DNA of 64,000 nucleotides, taken from the NCBI GenBank assembly GCA_029212905.1, contig JARGPB010000008.1, positions 1 through 64,000 on the forward strand, in the 5' to 3' direction. The translations under genes were made by a program, and so were the position numbers. The stretch comes from Thalassovita sp. Its GTDB lineage: Bacteria; Pseudomonadota; Alphaproteobacteria; Rhodobacterales; Rhodobacteraceae. The notes beneath the pieces are model-generated. The model was not told where the DNA came from. It did no database searches and saw nothing but the letters and a program-made list of their open reading frames with translations. Positions within the stretch are counted from its first letter, which is position 1. Each line of letters opens with the position of its first letter. This document shows positions 17,837-27,509 of this stretch, one piece after another.

Positions 17837-19645
17837 GTGTCCTTACACAAGCCTCCATTCACAACTCTGTCTGCGCTGGTCCTGTCCCTGGGGCTGGGTG
17901 CCGGTTCCGTTCAGGCATTCGAAGACCTGAACATCACTCTTTCGGGTGTCGAAAACGATGCGCTGCAATCCCAGCTGCGGCGTGCGTCCCTGCTGCGAAC
18001 AGCCAAGCGCGAAGGCGTCAGCGACCCGCAGGATGTGTTCTCAACGGCGCTGGCGGACTATCAGCGCCTGTTGGAAACGCTGTATGCGAACGGCTATTAC
18101 TCGGGTGTGATCCGCATCCGGCTGGACGGGCGCGAGGCAGCAGAGTTCCCCCCGCTAAGCCCGCCGCAGAAAATCTCGCGGATAGATGTCAGTGTCACAC
18201 CGGGCCGCCAGTTCCGGTTTGGTCAGGCGCGGGTCATGCCACAACCACCTGGTGCGCTCCCTTCCGAAGAATTCGCCACGGGAAAACCGGCGCGCTCGAC
18301 TGCGGTGATCAAGGCCGTTGAACAGACCGTAGACGGCTGGCGGCTGGCCGGATACGCCAAGGCCCAGCCCAGCTATCAGCACCTAACCGCGAACCATGCT
18401 ACGCATGTGCTGAACGCGGATATTGGGATTGACGCCGGGCCAGAGGTCCAGTTCGGCACCCTCCGTGTGACCGGCGCCAGCAAGGTCCGTCCCTCGCGCA
18501 TCCGCCGGATCGCCGGCCTGCCAGAGGGGGAGCGTTTTTCCCCTACAGAGGTCGAGAAAGCGGCAACCCGGCTGCGTCGCACTGGGGCCTTCCGATCAGT
18601 CACTCTGGCCGAGGCCGACCAGCTGCACCCTGACAACAGCATGGACGTCACAGTGAAGGCTGTGGACGAAAAGCCCCGCCGCTTTGGCGTCGGGGCCGAG
18701 CTGTCAAATTTCGAAGGGCTGTCGCTGTCGGGGTTCTGGATGCACCGGAACCTGCTGGGCGGCGCGGAACGCCTGCGGATCGAAGGCGAAGTCGCCGGAA
18801 TTGGCGGCAGCACCGGGGGGCTCGACTATAGCCTCGGTGCCCGGTTCGAGCGCCCCGCTGTTTACGGCGCAGACACCAAATTCTTTGCCCATCTCGATCT
18901 CGAAAGCCTGGACGAGACGGATTACCGTTCGGATGAGGTGACAATTGGGATTGGCGCCACGCGGATTTTCTCGGACCACCTAGAGGGTGACCTGGAGCTG
19001 GCGTTCAGCCATTTCGATACCAGTGACGCTTTTGGCAATCGCACCTTTACCCTGTTCTCGACGCCGATGGCGCTACGTTGGGATCACCGAGATGACATCC
19101 TGAATCCGACCGGTGGGCACTACGTGAATGCAAACCTCACCCCATTTGTAGGCCTGAATGGCGAGGCCTCTGGCGCTCAGCTAAAACTGGACAGTCGTCT
19201 CTATCGCAAACTGGATCAGAACGCCCGGTTTGTTGCTGCGGGGCGGTTCCAGTTGGGATCTATCATGGGGCCTGCGCTGTCCGAAACCGCACCGGATTAT
19301 CTGTTCTACTCGGGCGGCGGCGGAACCGTCCGCGGGCAACCTTACCAATCCCTAAGCATCGATCTGGGCGGTGGAAATGCCGCCGGCGGCCGCAGTTTCC
19401 TGGGCTTCTCAGCCGAGCTGCGTGCCAAGGTTACGAATTCCATTAGCATCGTTGGCTTTGCTGATGCGGGCTATATCGGCGCAGAAAGCCTGTATGACGG
19501 TAGTGGTTCGTGGCATTCTGGCGCCGGGTTGGGCCTGCGGTATGACACGGTTGTTGGCCCGCTGCGGCTGGATGTTGCCGGCCCGCTGAGCGGGGCGACG
19601 GGCGACGGGCTTCAGGTCTATATCGGCATCGGACAGGCGTTCTGA
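17837..19645 (+). CDS. tamA: TamA-like outer-membrane autotransporter assembly protein
   Basis: A BamA/TamA (Omp85) protein of 602 residues from the chosen GTG start at 17837, which leaves a clean signal peptide (TTLSALVLSLGLGAGSVQA before FEDLN). A TTG 23 codons upstream is in frame and cannot be excluded. POTRA-type domains fill about residues 25-260, and a C-terminal 16-strand barrel follows with the conserved gate-loop sequence GGGGTVRGQPYQS. TamA with TamB moves phospholipids or assembles outer-membrane proteins. Its stop overlaps the tamB start (TGATG), confirming the pair. Confidence 0.9.
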   Translation: MSLHKPPFTTLSALVLSLGLGAGSVQAFEDLNITLSGVENDALQSQLRRASLLRTAKREGVSDPQDVFSTALADYQRLLETLYANGYYSGVIRIRLDGREAAEFPPLSPPQKISRIDVSVTPGRQFRFGQARVMPQPPGALPSEEFATGKPARSTAVIKAVEQTVDGWRLAGYAKAQPSYQHLTANHATHVLNADIGIDAGPEVQFGTLRVTGASKVRPSRIRRIAGLPEGERFSPTEVEKAATRLRRTGAFRSVTLAEADQLHPDNSMDVTVKAVDEKPRRFGVGAELSNFEGLSLSGFWMHRNLLGGAERLRIEGEVAGIGGSTGGLDYSLGARFERPAVYGADTKFFAHLDLESLDETDYRSDEVTIGIGATRIFSDHLEGDLELAFSHFDTSDAFGNRTFTLFSTPMALRWDHRDDILNPTGGHYVNANLTPFVGLNGEASGAQLKLDSRLYRKLDQNARFVAAGRFQLGSIMGPALSETAPDYLFYSGGGGTVRGQPYQSLSIDLGGGNAAGGRSFLGFSAELRAKVTNSISIVGFADAGYIGAESLYDGSGSWHSGAGLGLRYDTVVGPLRLDVAGPLSGATGDGLQVYIGIGQAF

Positions 19646-22600
19646 TGCGTAGATGGGTATATATCGCCGTGCTGGCCGCACCACTGCCCGTGATCGCGCA
19701 AGACAGTGACGAACGTGGTTTCGTCGAGGCCCTTCTCGAAGACTCGCTTTCGGATGTCGGACGTGTCGTGGATATTCAGGGGTTTTCGGGGGCGCTCAGT
19801 TCAACGGCATCCATCGAAACCCTGACAATTGCCGATGAAACCGGCATCTGGCTAACGCTGAAAGGCGTCACGCTGAATTGGAACCGCGCCGCCCTGCTGT
19901 CGGGCCACCTGGATGTCACCGAGCTGTCGGCCGAACGGCTGTTGATCCCGCGCAGACCTATTCCCGTTGCGTCGATGCCTAGCGCACAGGCGACACCGCT
20001 AGCGCTGCCTGATCTTCCTGTTTCGATCGACATCAGCAAACTGGAAATCGGACAAGCAGAGCTGGGCGCTTCGGTCTTGGGCCAGCAGGCAACAATCAGC
20101 CTGACCGGCGCGGCGGCCCTGATAGACGGATCAGCGCAGACCAACATGTCCATTGTGCGGCTCGCCCCTCGGTCAGGCGAATTGTCGTTGACCGCCAGCT
20201 ATAGCAACTCCACGCAGGACCTGATGCTGGACCTCTCGCTGGCCGAGCCTCGGGACGGTCTTGTCGCCCAGATGTTGAACCTGCCGGGCGCGCCTGCTGT
20301 GTCTGTGACTGCGAATGGGGCCGGGCCGCTAAGCGATTTCACAGCCGAACTGGCGCTCAGCACGGACGGCACACCGCGATTGACAGGCGCGTTCACCCTC
20401 AGCCGTCCCGAAGACACCACCCACTTTACGGCTGATCTTGGCGGCGATATCGCCCCACTTTTTGCCCCAGAATACCAATCCTTCTTTGGTCCCAATATGG
20501 CGCTGTCTGCTTCGGGCAGCCGCGCTGCGGATGGACATGTAAAGCTGGACGCCCTGTCGTTGGAGGCTGAAGCGCTAGCGATTTCTGGCCAACTGGAACT
20601 GACCCCCGAAGGCTGGCCCACGTTGGTACAACTGCGTGCCAAGCTCGCGTCGGACAATACAGACAGCGTCATACTGCCGATTGCAGGTCCCAAAACTCAG
20701 CTTGGATCTGCGCGGGTTGCGCTAAGCTATGACACCCGCAAAAGCGATAGCTGGCTGCTTGATGCGGATCTATCGGGTCTGAACCGGCCTGACATGGCGC
20801 TAAGCACCGCGCGTTTTCGGGCTGACGGGACTTTGACTCCTCCGGGCCTCACCGCGGGACGTATCGAAGGCGCAATCACAAGCAACTTAACGGGGTTGTC
20901 ATTCTCTGATATGGCCTTGACCTCGGCCTTGGGCTCAGCGCTACGGGGGGCTTTGAATTTCACCTGGGAACCGGGTGCCCCTGTCGCATTCCGGGCCATC
21001 GCGATTGAAGGGCAGCACTACGACCTGACTGGCAGCGTGGACATTGCCAACCTCCCCGGCGCTGCCGAGATACAAATTGAGACAAAGACCCAGCTGGCTT
21101 CGTCGGATTTGTCCCGTTTTGCGGCCCTGGCCGGGCAGCCGCTGAGTGGCGCCGCAGCGTTGAGTATTCAGGGAAATATCCAGCCCATCAGCGGCGCGTT
21201 TGACCTTGCGGTCAGTGGCGACACTCGTTCTCTTGCGCTTGGCGACCCCATGCTGGATCCTTTGCTAGAGGGGGACGGCCAGTTGCATCTGGACGCACAG
21301 CGGAACACCACAGGAACGACCCTGCGCACGCTGCAAGTTAGCACCTCTCATGCAGAAATCACAGCCGAAGCCACGCTCTTAGAACAAAACGCCACGGCCA
21401 TGCTGGACGCAAAGATCAACGACTTACAGCGGGTTTTCCCAGATATTTCAGGAACTTTTACTCTGCAAACCAACCTGACCCGGACAGGTGAAAACTGGAC
21501 AATAATGGCAAAGGCCTCTGCCCCCGGTGAAACAAGTGCCGATCTGGACTTGCACGCGACGGGGATGGAGTGGGCGACACTGAGAAGCTCGGGCAGCCTT
21601 CGGTTGGAAACACAGCTCTTGTCCACCTATGCAGGGGTTTTGGGGCAACCCGTTTCAGGAGCTGTCGCACTGACGTTAACCGGATCAGGGCATCCAGCCG
21701 AGCAGAGCTTTGACGCGCAATTGGACATGACGGGTCAAGATCTCGCCACCGGCTTGGCGCAACTGGATCAATTGTTGCGGAACAAAACGACGGCCCAACT
21801 ATCCGCGACACGAGACGCAGAGGGACTTTTGTCTCTCTCCTCGGCCCGAATAGTCAGCCCCGAGATTGACCTCAGCGCCTCTTCCCCGGACGGCGACACC
21901 GTGGCATTCAAGGCAACTCTGCGCGACCTGGGGTTGGTGGCTGACGGGCTGGAAGGACCGGCCAGAGCCTCGGGCACGGCAACGTTGGAAAATCGCAATT
22001 GGCGCATCCGTGCCGACGGGTCTGGCCCCGGGAACTCTGCCCTAAAGGCCGACGGAACCATCGCACGGGACGGCGCCACAATGGATATGGCGCTGTCAGG
22101 GGTTGCTCCGCTTGCGTTGGCCAATACCATGATCCGCCCCCGCAGCCTAAGCGGCCTGCTTCGTTATGACCTGCGAATATCCGGCCCTCCGGCGCTGAGT
22201 TCAGTTCAGGGCGTGATCTCGGCCCAAAATGCGCGCGCGACTCTTCCGGGCCAGAATCTCGCGCTTGAGGAAATCAACGCTGATATCGCGCTGCAAGCCG
22301 CCAGAGCAATGCTGTCCGTTGGGGCACGCGCATCCTCTGGTGGGACACTACAGGTGACCGGCCCCATCGGGCTGACCGCGCCTTTCGATGCTGCGCTGGA
22401 GACAACCCTGACTGACGTCATTCTGACCGACCCCCAGCTATTCGAGACAACCCTGAATGGATCAATTTTGATGAACGGCCCGCTAACGGGCGGGGCCCGG
22501 ATTTCGGGCCGCTTGACCATGGGACACACAGAACTGAGAGTGCCCAACCCAACTGGTGCCGAACACTCAGACCTGCCCGGTTTGCGCCACGTGAACGAAC

Positions 22601-23370
22601 CAGCACTGGTGAAGCAAACCCGGAAAAACGCGGGGCTGATCCAGACGGGACCATCCGCCGCCGCGACCGGACCAGAATACGCGGTTGATATCCAAGTGGT
22701 CGCGCCTGACCGGATTTTCGTCCGTGGCCGTGGCTTGGACGCCGAACTGGGCGGCGCTTTGCGCCTGACCGGAAGCACGCAGAATGTCGTGCCTCAAGGA
22801 CGGTTCGACTTGATCCGCGGGCGGCTGGATATTCTGGGCAAACGGCTCTCGCTAGACGAGGGCCTGATCCAGCTCCAGGGGGCATTTGATCCGTTCATTC
22901 GGTTCACCGCCAGCACCGAAGCCACAGATACCACTGCAAATATCGTGATCGAAGGCCAAGCCAGCGCCCCCAAGCTGACCTTTACCTCTAGCCCGGAACT
23001 ACCGCAGGATGAGGTCCTGGCGCTGATCCTGTTCGGCAAGGAACTCAGCACCATATCGCCGCTCCAAGCGGTGCGGCTTGCGGCTGCAATCCGCACATTG
23101 GCCGGCAAGGGCGGGGACGGGTTGGGCGGCTCCATCCGCAAAGGGCTGGCGCTGGATGATCTGGATGTTACCACCACCGACGAAGGCGCGACAGAGGCCC
23201 GCGCAGGTAAATATCTGAGCGAAAACATCTATTCCGAAGTCACCGCGGATTCAGAAGGCAATTCCCAGATCAACCTGAACCTGTCCATCAATCGCTCTGT
23301 CACAGCGCGTGGGCGGCTTAATTCAGACGGCGAAACTGGGATCGGTATCTTTATCGAGAAGGACTACTAG
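19645..23370 (+). CDS. tamB: TamB-like translocation and assembly module protein
   Basis: A 1241-residue protein of the AsmA/TamB group. It has an N-terminal signal anchor (YIAVLAAPLPVIAQ), a very long beta-helical body of repetitive Asp/Thr/Leu-rich strands, and the C-terminal DUF490 domain at about residues 900-1241, ending in GIGIFIEKDY. The groove of such proteins is thought to carry lipids across the periplasm to the outer membrane. The gene overlaps tamA by one base. The length is typical for alphaproteobacterial TamB. Confidence 0.92.
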   Translation: MRRWVYIAVLAAPLPVIAQDSDERGFVEALLEDSLSDVGRVVDIQGFSGALSSTASIETLTIADETGIWLTLKGVTLNWNRAALLSGHLDVTELSAERLLIPRRPIPVASMPSAQATPLALPDLPVSIDISKLEIGQAELGASVLGQQATISLTGAAALIDGSAQTNMSIVRLAPRSGELSLTASYSNSTQDLMLDLSLAEPRDGLVAQMLNLPGAPAVSVTANGAGPLSDFTAELALSTDGTPRLTGAFTLSRPEDTTHFTADLGGDIAPLFAPEYQSFFGPNMALSASGSRAADGHVKLDALSLEAEALAISGQLELTPEGWPTLVQLRAKLASDNTDSVILPIAGPKTQLGSARVALSYDTRKSDSWLLDADLSGLNRPDMALSTARFRADGTLTPPGLTAGRIEGAITSNLTGLSFSDMALTSALGSALRGALNFTWEPGAPVAFRAIAIEGQHYDLTGSVDIANLPGAAEIQIETKTQLASSDLSRFAALAGQPLSGAAALSIQGNIQPISGAFDLAVSGDTRSLALGDPMLDPLLEGDGQLHLDAQRNTTGTTLRTLQVSTSHAEITAEATLLEQNATAMLDAKINDLQRVFPDISGTFTLQTNLTRTGENWTIMAKASAPGETSADLDLHATGMEWATLRSSGSLRLETQLLSTYAGVLGQPVSGAVALTLTGSGHPAEQSFDAQLDMTGQDLATGLAQLDQLLRNKTTAQLSATRDAEGLLSLSSARIVSPEIDLSASSPDGDTVAFKATLRDLGLVADGLEGPARASGTATLENRNWRIRADGSGPGNSALKADGTIARDGATMDMALSGVAPLALANTMIRPRSLSGLLRYDLRISGPPALSSVQGVISAQNARATLPGQNLALEEINADIALQAARAMLSVGARASSGGTLQVTGPIGLTAPFDAALETTLTDVILTDPQLFETTLNGSILMNGPLTGGARISGRLTMGHTELRVPNPTGAEHSDLPGLRHVNEPALVKQTRKNAGLIQTGPSAAATGPEYAVDIQVVAPDRIFVRGRGLDAELGGALRLTGSTQNVVPQGRFDLIRGRLDILGKRLSLDEGLIQLQGAFDPFIRFTASTEATDTTANIVIEGQASAPKLTFTSSPELPQDEVLALILFGKELSTISPLQAVRLAAAIRTLAGKGGDGLGGSIRKGLALDDLDVTTTDEGATEARAGKYLSENIYSEVTADSEGNSQINLNLSINRSVTARGRLNSDGETGIGIFIEKDY

Positions 23371-23501
23371 CACCGCCAGACAGCTGCCCCGGTCTGTCTG
23401 AAATCGCGGCACAATAAGCGGTCCAATCGCGCTACTATCCTTGTGCCGATCTGATATGATTTTTGTATTGAATCGCGTCATCTCAGGATCGGAGTTTTCA
23501 C

Positions 23502-24587
23502 TTGGGGCACCACGACTTACCTGCTGGGTTAGCGGAATATTACCATCAGGCGCAACAGGCGCTTACTCCTTCTTTGGCGGCCTATTTCCTAGGGGGAGCC
23601 GGCGCCGAAGCAACGGTTGCCGATAACGAAGGGGCATTTGAAGCCGCTCGGGTCGTTCCACGGCATCTGCGCGATCTGCGGCAGGGATCAACTGCCGTGG
23701 ATCTGCTGGGCGAACGCTATGACACACCAATACTGGTTGCGCCTTTTGCCTATCAAAAACTGCTGCATAACGATAGCGAGCGGGGGACAGCACAGGGGGC
23801 GGCGGCGCAATCAATCCCAATGGTGCTGAGCGCCCAAAGCAGCACGTCTCTTAAATCCGTGCGTGACGCGGCCCCTGAAACGCACTGGTTCCAACTGTAT
23901 TGGCTGGCTAACCGCGACGCGACACTGGCCTTGGCGCACAGAGCTCTCAAAGCTGGGTACACACGGCTGATCCTGACAATAGACGCCCCGGTTCAGGGTG
24001 TGCGGGACCGCGAAATCGCATCGGGGTTTTCCCTGCCGGCCAACATCCACGCCGTCAACCTTGTCGGCCTGCCCCAGCCCGTATTGCCTCCTCTGTCCGA
24101 GGGTCAATCTGCCATTTTTGACGGTATCGCCAGGATCCTGCCCCGATGGGAGGATGTGGCCTGGCTGTGCAATCAGCTGCCGGTGCCCGTGATCCTCAAG
24201 GGCATTCTGCACCCCGATGACGCGCGGATGGCACAGCAGGTCGGGGCGGCGGGGATCATCGTGTCCAATCACGGCGGGCGTGTCCTGGATCGCGCCCCGT
24301 CCAGCCTGTCGATGCTGTCTGATGTGGTGGGCGCCGTGGGGCCTGATTACCCCGTGCTGTTTGATGGTGGCATCCGGCGCGGGGTGGACGTGCTGATAGC
24401 GTTGGCCCTGGGGGCCTCGGCGGTTTTGGTCGGGCGCCCGGCTCTGTGCGGCCTGACGGTCGGTGGTGCCGTCGGGGTCAGCCATGTCTTGCGCCTGCTA
24501 CGGGACGAGCTGGAGATCGCCATGCTGCTGACCGGCTGCCGCACGATCACCGACATCACCCCCAAGGTCGTTCATCTAAACCGATAG
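23502..24587 (+). CDS. FMN-dependent alpha-hydroxy-acid oxidase/dehydrogenase
   Basis: A 361-residue FMN-dependent 2-hydroxyacid oxidising enzyme of the glycolate oxidase/lactate oxidase family. The start is a TTG at 23502 with GGAG eight bases upstream. Family residues are present: the Tyr of AAYFLGGAG, FQLYW, LTIDAP, the Lys of ILKGI, and the catalytic H257 with R260 in SNHGGRVLD, plus LFDGGIRRG for FMN phosphate. The substrate (lactate, glycolate, mandelate or another) cannot be fixed. Its end overlaps the tonB end by 16 nt on the opposite strand, so it is not part of that operon. Confidence 0.88.
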   Translation: MGHHDLPAGLAEYYHQAQQALTPSLAAYFLGGAGAEATVADNEGAFEAARVVPRHLRDLRQGSTAVDLLGERYDTPILVAPFAYQKLLHNDSERGTAQGAAAQSIPMVLSAQSSTSLKSVRDAAPETHWFQLYWLANRDATLALAHRALKAGYTRLILTIDAPVQGVRDREIASGFSLPANIHAVNLVGLPQPVLPPLSEGQSAIFDGIARILPRWEDVAWLCNQLPVPVILKGILHPDDARMAQQVGAAGIIVSNHGGRVLDRAPSSLSMLSDVVGAVGPDYPVLFDGGIRRGVDVLIALALGASAVLVGRPALCGLTVGGAVGVSHVLRLLRDELEIAMLLTGCRTITDITPKVVHLNR

Positions 24588-25420
24588 CGCAGCGGAATCA
24601 TCAGCGATAGTTGCTCCTGTCCAAGGTGACTGGGCGGCGTTGGCATTTTTCCGATATTCTTGATCGTCCGCAGCGCGGCCTGATCCAGAACCGGCCAGCC
24701 CGATGATGTCGCCACCTCAGCCGTCAAGACATGACCATAGCTGTCCAGCGTAAAGCGGATATGCACCTCACCCGTGATCTTTTGCCGCCTAGCCTGAGGG
24801 GGATAGGTCTTGGCCTTGCTGATCTTGACCACAACCGCCTTCTGCCATTCTTGCAGCTCGGCCTTGCGCGCGGCGGTCAGGCCCTCGCTCTCAGCTGTGG
24901 CGGTTTCCGCCTCTTGCTCGGCCTCGATCCCTGAAACCGACGCAACCGAGCCCGCCTTGTCCTCGGCGCCCAATTGGCTTGCGGTATCGACCTGTTCGGG
25001 GTCGAACTCGGTTGCGATTTCCTCGGCGATTTTCTCGGCCTCGACCTCTGGTTCGGGGGCCGCCATGGCGAATTTCAGGCTGTCATCCTCGACCTCAAAG
25101 GGACTTTGGTTCAGCATCGGCTGATCTGCGGCCTTGGTGGCTTCGACGGCCTCGGGGCTTTCGGTCACGGTTGGGGCAGCCGCGCTTTCTTCTTGGGCGA
25201 CACTATCCTCGGCAGGGCCCGACGGCGCGGCAATGATATCCGACAGATCAAACAGAATTGCCCCGGTGACGCCTTGGTCTTCTGGGGTGGGGGCGATCTG
25301 CGCGGCGTCTTTGGCCAAGAAACTGATCGGCAAGGCAAAGTGCACCCCCAGGCTGGCCACTGCGGCCAGTACCCAGAACGCTCCGTTGCCCATGATCGGT
25401 GCGCGGTAGGCCAAGCTCAT
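24572..25420 (-). CDS. tonB: TonB-like energy transducer
   Basis: A 282-residue TonB-family protein. It has an N-terminal membrane anchor (WVLAAVASLGVHFALPISFLA, about residues 15-36), a long periplasmic linker, and a C-terminal TonB domain (YPPQARRQKITGEVHIRFTLD). Unlike classical TonB the linker is rich in Glu and Ala and lacks Pro-Glu/Pro-Lys repeats. The start codon overlaps the exbD stop (ATGA), so it is the last gene of the iron operon and should work with this ExbBD to energise the receptor encoded 2 kb upstream. Confidence 0.9.
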   Translation of the reverse strand: MSLAYRAPIMGNGAFWVLAAVASLGVHFALPISFLAKDAAQIAPTPEDQGVTGAILFDLSDIIAAPSGPAEDSVAQEESAAAPTVTESPEAVEATKAADQPMLNQSPFEVEDDSLKFAMAAPEPEVEAEKIAEEIATEFDPEQVDTASQLGAEDKAGSVASVSGIEAEQEAETATAESEGLTAARKAELQEWQKAVVVKISKAKTYPPQARRQKITGEVHIRFTLDSYGHVLTAEVATSSGWPVLDQAALRTIKNIGKMPTPPSHLGQEQLSLMIPLRYRFR

Positions 25421-25887
25421 GGATTTCCACCCGGATCCAGAGCGCCAATGGCCTGATCCGATTGGGCCGAGGCCTCGTCCAGCCCGACCAACCCGACCTT
25501 CAAGTATCCTTCGGCACGCAACAGGTTCATCACTGCGATAAACTCACCGTATGGAACGGATTTGTCCGCACGGATGTAGATGCGTGTGTCGCGGCGCATA
25601 CCCGTTGCGATACCAATCTCCATCGGCAGGGTGGCCTTGTCGATATCCAGTTCACCGACGCTCAACGACAGGTCCTCGGCGATGGTCACGAAAACTGGCT
25701 CGGACGGCCTGTCCGGGGCCTCGGCTACAGCCACGGGCAGTTCGACCGGAATATCGACTGTGGACAAGGGCGCCGCGACCATGAAAATGATCAGCAACAC
25801 CAGCATGACGTCAATAAATGGCGTGATGTTGATCTCGCTGTTTTCCGCCAGATCACCCGCGTCGTCAGCTCCGAATCTTGCCCCCAT
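25417..25887 (-). CDS. exbD: Biopolymer transport protein ExbD
   Basis: A 156-residue ExbD. It starts at ATG 25885-25887 (MGARFGADDAGDLAENSEIN). One membrane segment (ITPFIDVMLVLLIIFMVAAPL) contains the conserved proton-path aspartate (FIDVMLVLL), and a periplasmic domain follows (RIYIRADKSVPYGEFIAVMNLLR). Four bases separate it from exbB and it overlaps tonB by 4 nt. With ExbB it converts proton flow into motion of TonB. Confidence 0.95.
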   Translation of the reverse strand: MGARFGADDAGDLAENSEINITPFIDVMLVLLIIFMVAAPLSTVDIPVELPVAVAEAPDRPSEPVFVTIAEDLSLSVGELDIDKATLPMEIGIATGMRRDTRIYIRADKSVPYGEFIAVMNLLRAEGYLKVGLVGLDEASAQSDQAIGALDPGGNP

Positions 25888-25891
25888 TGTT

Positions 25892-26776
25892 TCACTCCGC
25901 CGCTGATGTTTCTGACGACAGGCGTACGATATGGGCCTCGGCGCCCTTGGTGCCCGCGTCGGCATCAGCGGCCAGCGTCCCAAGGTCCAGGTCCCGCGAC
26001 AGGGTCCGTTCAACCAGAGCCCCCGCATCCGCCAACATCATCTTGTATCCGGTGTTCCCACGCGCCAGCAGGTTATAGAAAATCACAGCGGGGATTGCTG
26101 CGATCAGGCCGATCGCTGTCGCCAGCAAGGCCTCGGCAATGCCCGGCGCCACCACGGCCAAATTCGTGGTGTTGCTTTCTGCGATGCCGATAAAACTGTT
26201 CATGATCCCCCAGACCGTCCCGAACAGACCAATGAACGGTGCAGTCGAGCCGACATTGGCCAGAAACCCCGCCCCACGTGTCATACGTCGGGCCGCGCCG
26301 GCCTCGATCCGTGCGAGTTCGGACCCCACGCGCTCTTTGATCCCGGCCTTTAACCTGGATTGGGCGCCAGTGCGCTCCATTTCATGTCTGGCCGCGCGAA
26401 CCATATGACCGACAACCCCTTTGCGGCGCGCAAAGCGTAGCTGAGCGGCCTCTAGCGTTCCGGCGGTGTCCAGTTGACGATATGCTCGCTTCAGCCTCAA
26501 AGATTCCCAGCGCAGGATCAGCACTTTGGCCAGAAATATCACCCAAGAGAGGACCGACGCCCCCAACAGGCTGAGCATGACAGCCTTGACCACCCAATCA
26601 GCCGCCATGAACATCCCCACGGGTGACATCTCGTTATGGCCAGCGTCTTGCAGCCACGCAGCGATATCGGCCCGGTAGGGGCCCAACACCGCAGTCAGAT
26701 CCAGCGCTGACACCTGAGTGGGCACAATTGCGGTGACAGCAACGAAAGCTACCAGAGGGAGTTTATTGAATATCAT
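25892..26776 (-). CDS. exbB: TonB-system energiser ExbB
   Basis: A 294-residue MotA/TolQ/ExbB protein with an N-terminal signal peptide (FNKLPLVAFVAVTAIVPTQ) absent from the short ExbB form. Three membrane segments follow; the conserved block GFLANVGSTAPFIGLFGTVWGIM and the GIAEALLATAIGLIAAIPAVIFYN segment are diagnostic. The start ATG (26774-26776) overlaps the stop of the upstream PiuC-type gene. It assembles a pentamer around ExbD in the inner membrane. Confidence 0.95.
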   Translation of the reverse strand: MIFNKLPLVAFVAVTAIVPTQVSALDLTAVLGPYRADIAAWLQDAGHNEMSPVGMFMAADWVVKAVMLSLLGASVLSWVIFLAKVLILRWESLRLKRAYRQLDTAGTLEAAQLRFARRKGVVGHMVRAARHEMERTGAQSRLKAGIKERVGSELARIEAGAARRMTRGAGFLANVGSTAPFIGLFGTVWGIMNSFIGIAESNTTNLAVVAPGIAEALLATAIGLIAAIPAVIFYNLLARGNTGYKMMLADAGALVERTLSRDLDLGTLAADADAGTKGAEAHIVRLSSETSAAE

Positions 26777-27456
26777 GTCTCTGCCCACATACGGATCATG
26801 TTGTGATAAATGCCGGTCAGCCGAACCACCTCCGGGTCTCCGGTACCAATGGACTGGCTCAGCGATTGGATGGTCTGATCCAGATCGAACAGGATCGACC
26901 GCTGTGTGTTTGACCGGATCATGCTTTGCAGCCAAAAGAACGAACTGACACGGGCACCGCGCGTCACCGGTGTAACCTGATGCAGGCTGGTCGATGGATA
27001 CAGCACCATATCCCCCGCAGGCAGCTTCACCTCTTGAACGCCGTATTGATCCTCGATGACCAGATCGCCCCCGTCGTACTCCTCGGGTTCGGACAGGAAG
27101 ACAGTCATCGATAGATCCGTGCGCAGAGTTTCCTGCGTCAGCGGATTGATGCGGATCGCATTGTCCACATGCGTCCCAAAAGTCTGATCCGTCTCATATT
27201 TGTTGAACATCGGGGGCAGGATGCGCAAAGGCAGCGCCGCCGATACGAACAGTGGTGTCGAGCTCAGCCGCTGCAACAGGAACTGCCCTAAATTCTGGGC
27301 CGTTTCCCCAGTTGGCGGCAGTTGTTGATTGCGCTTAACCTCGAGCGATTGAACCCCGGCAGTCGAGGCGCCATCCCGCCAATCCGCCACGTCCAACGCC
27401 GCGCGGAACTGTTTGACCTCATCCTTGCTCAGGACGTTAGGAATTGTAATCAGCAT
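26773..27456 (-). CDS. Fe(II)/2-oxoglutarate-dependent PiuC-type hydroxylase (PKHD family)
   Basis: A 227-residue non-heme iron dioxygenase of the PKHD/PiuC (YbiX) family, the family's usual length. The start is ATG 27454-27456 (MLITIPNVLSKDE). The iron ligands are H96, D98 (THVDNA) and H159 (SLHQVTPV), and R169 (RGARVSS) would bind 2-oxoglutarate. In gammaproteobacteria piuC sits beside siderophore receptors, and here it lies between the receptor and exbB, overlapping exbB by 4 nt. Its substrate is not established; a role in siderophore handling is inferred. Confidence 0.9.
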   Translation of the reverse strand: MLITIPNVLSKDEVKQFRAALDVADWRDGASTAGVQSLEVKRNQQLPPTGETAQNLGQFLLQRLSSTPLFVSAALPLRILPPMFNKYETDQTFGTHVDNAIRINPLTQETLRTDLSMTVFLSEPEEYDGGDLVIEDQYGVQEVKLPAGDMVLYPSTSLHQVTPVTRGARVSSFFWLQSMIRSNTQRSILFDLDQTIQSLSQSIGTGDPEVVRLTGIYHNMIRMWAET

Positions 27457-27509
27457 GGGAACCTCTTGGTGTGATGGGCCACCCAAAGGTGGCCCAAAGT
27501 CATGGTGGA

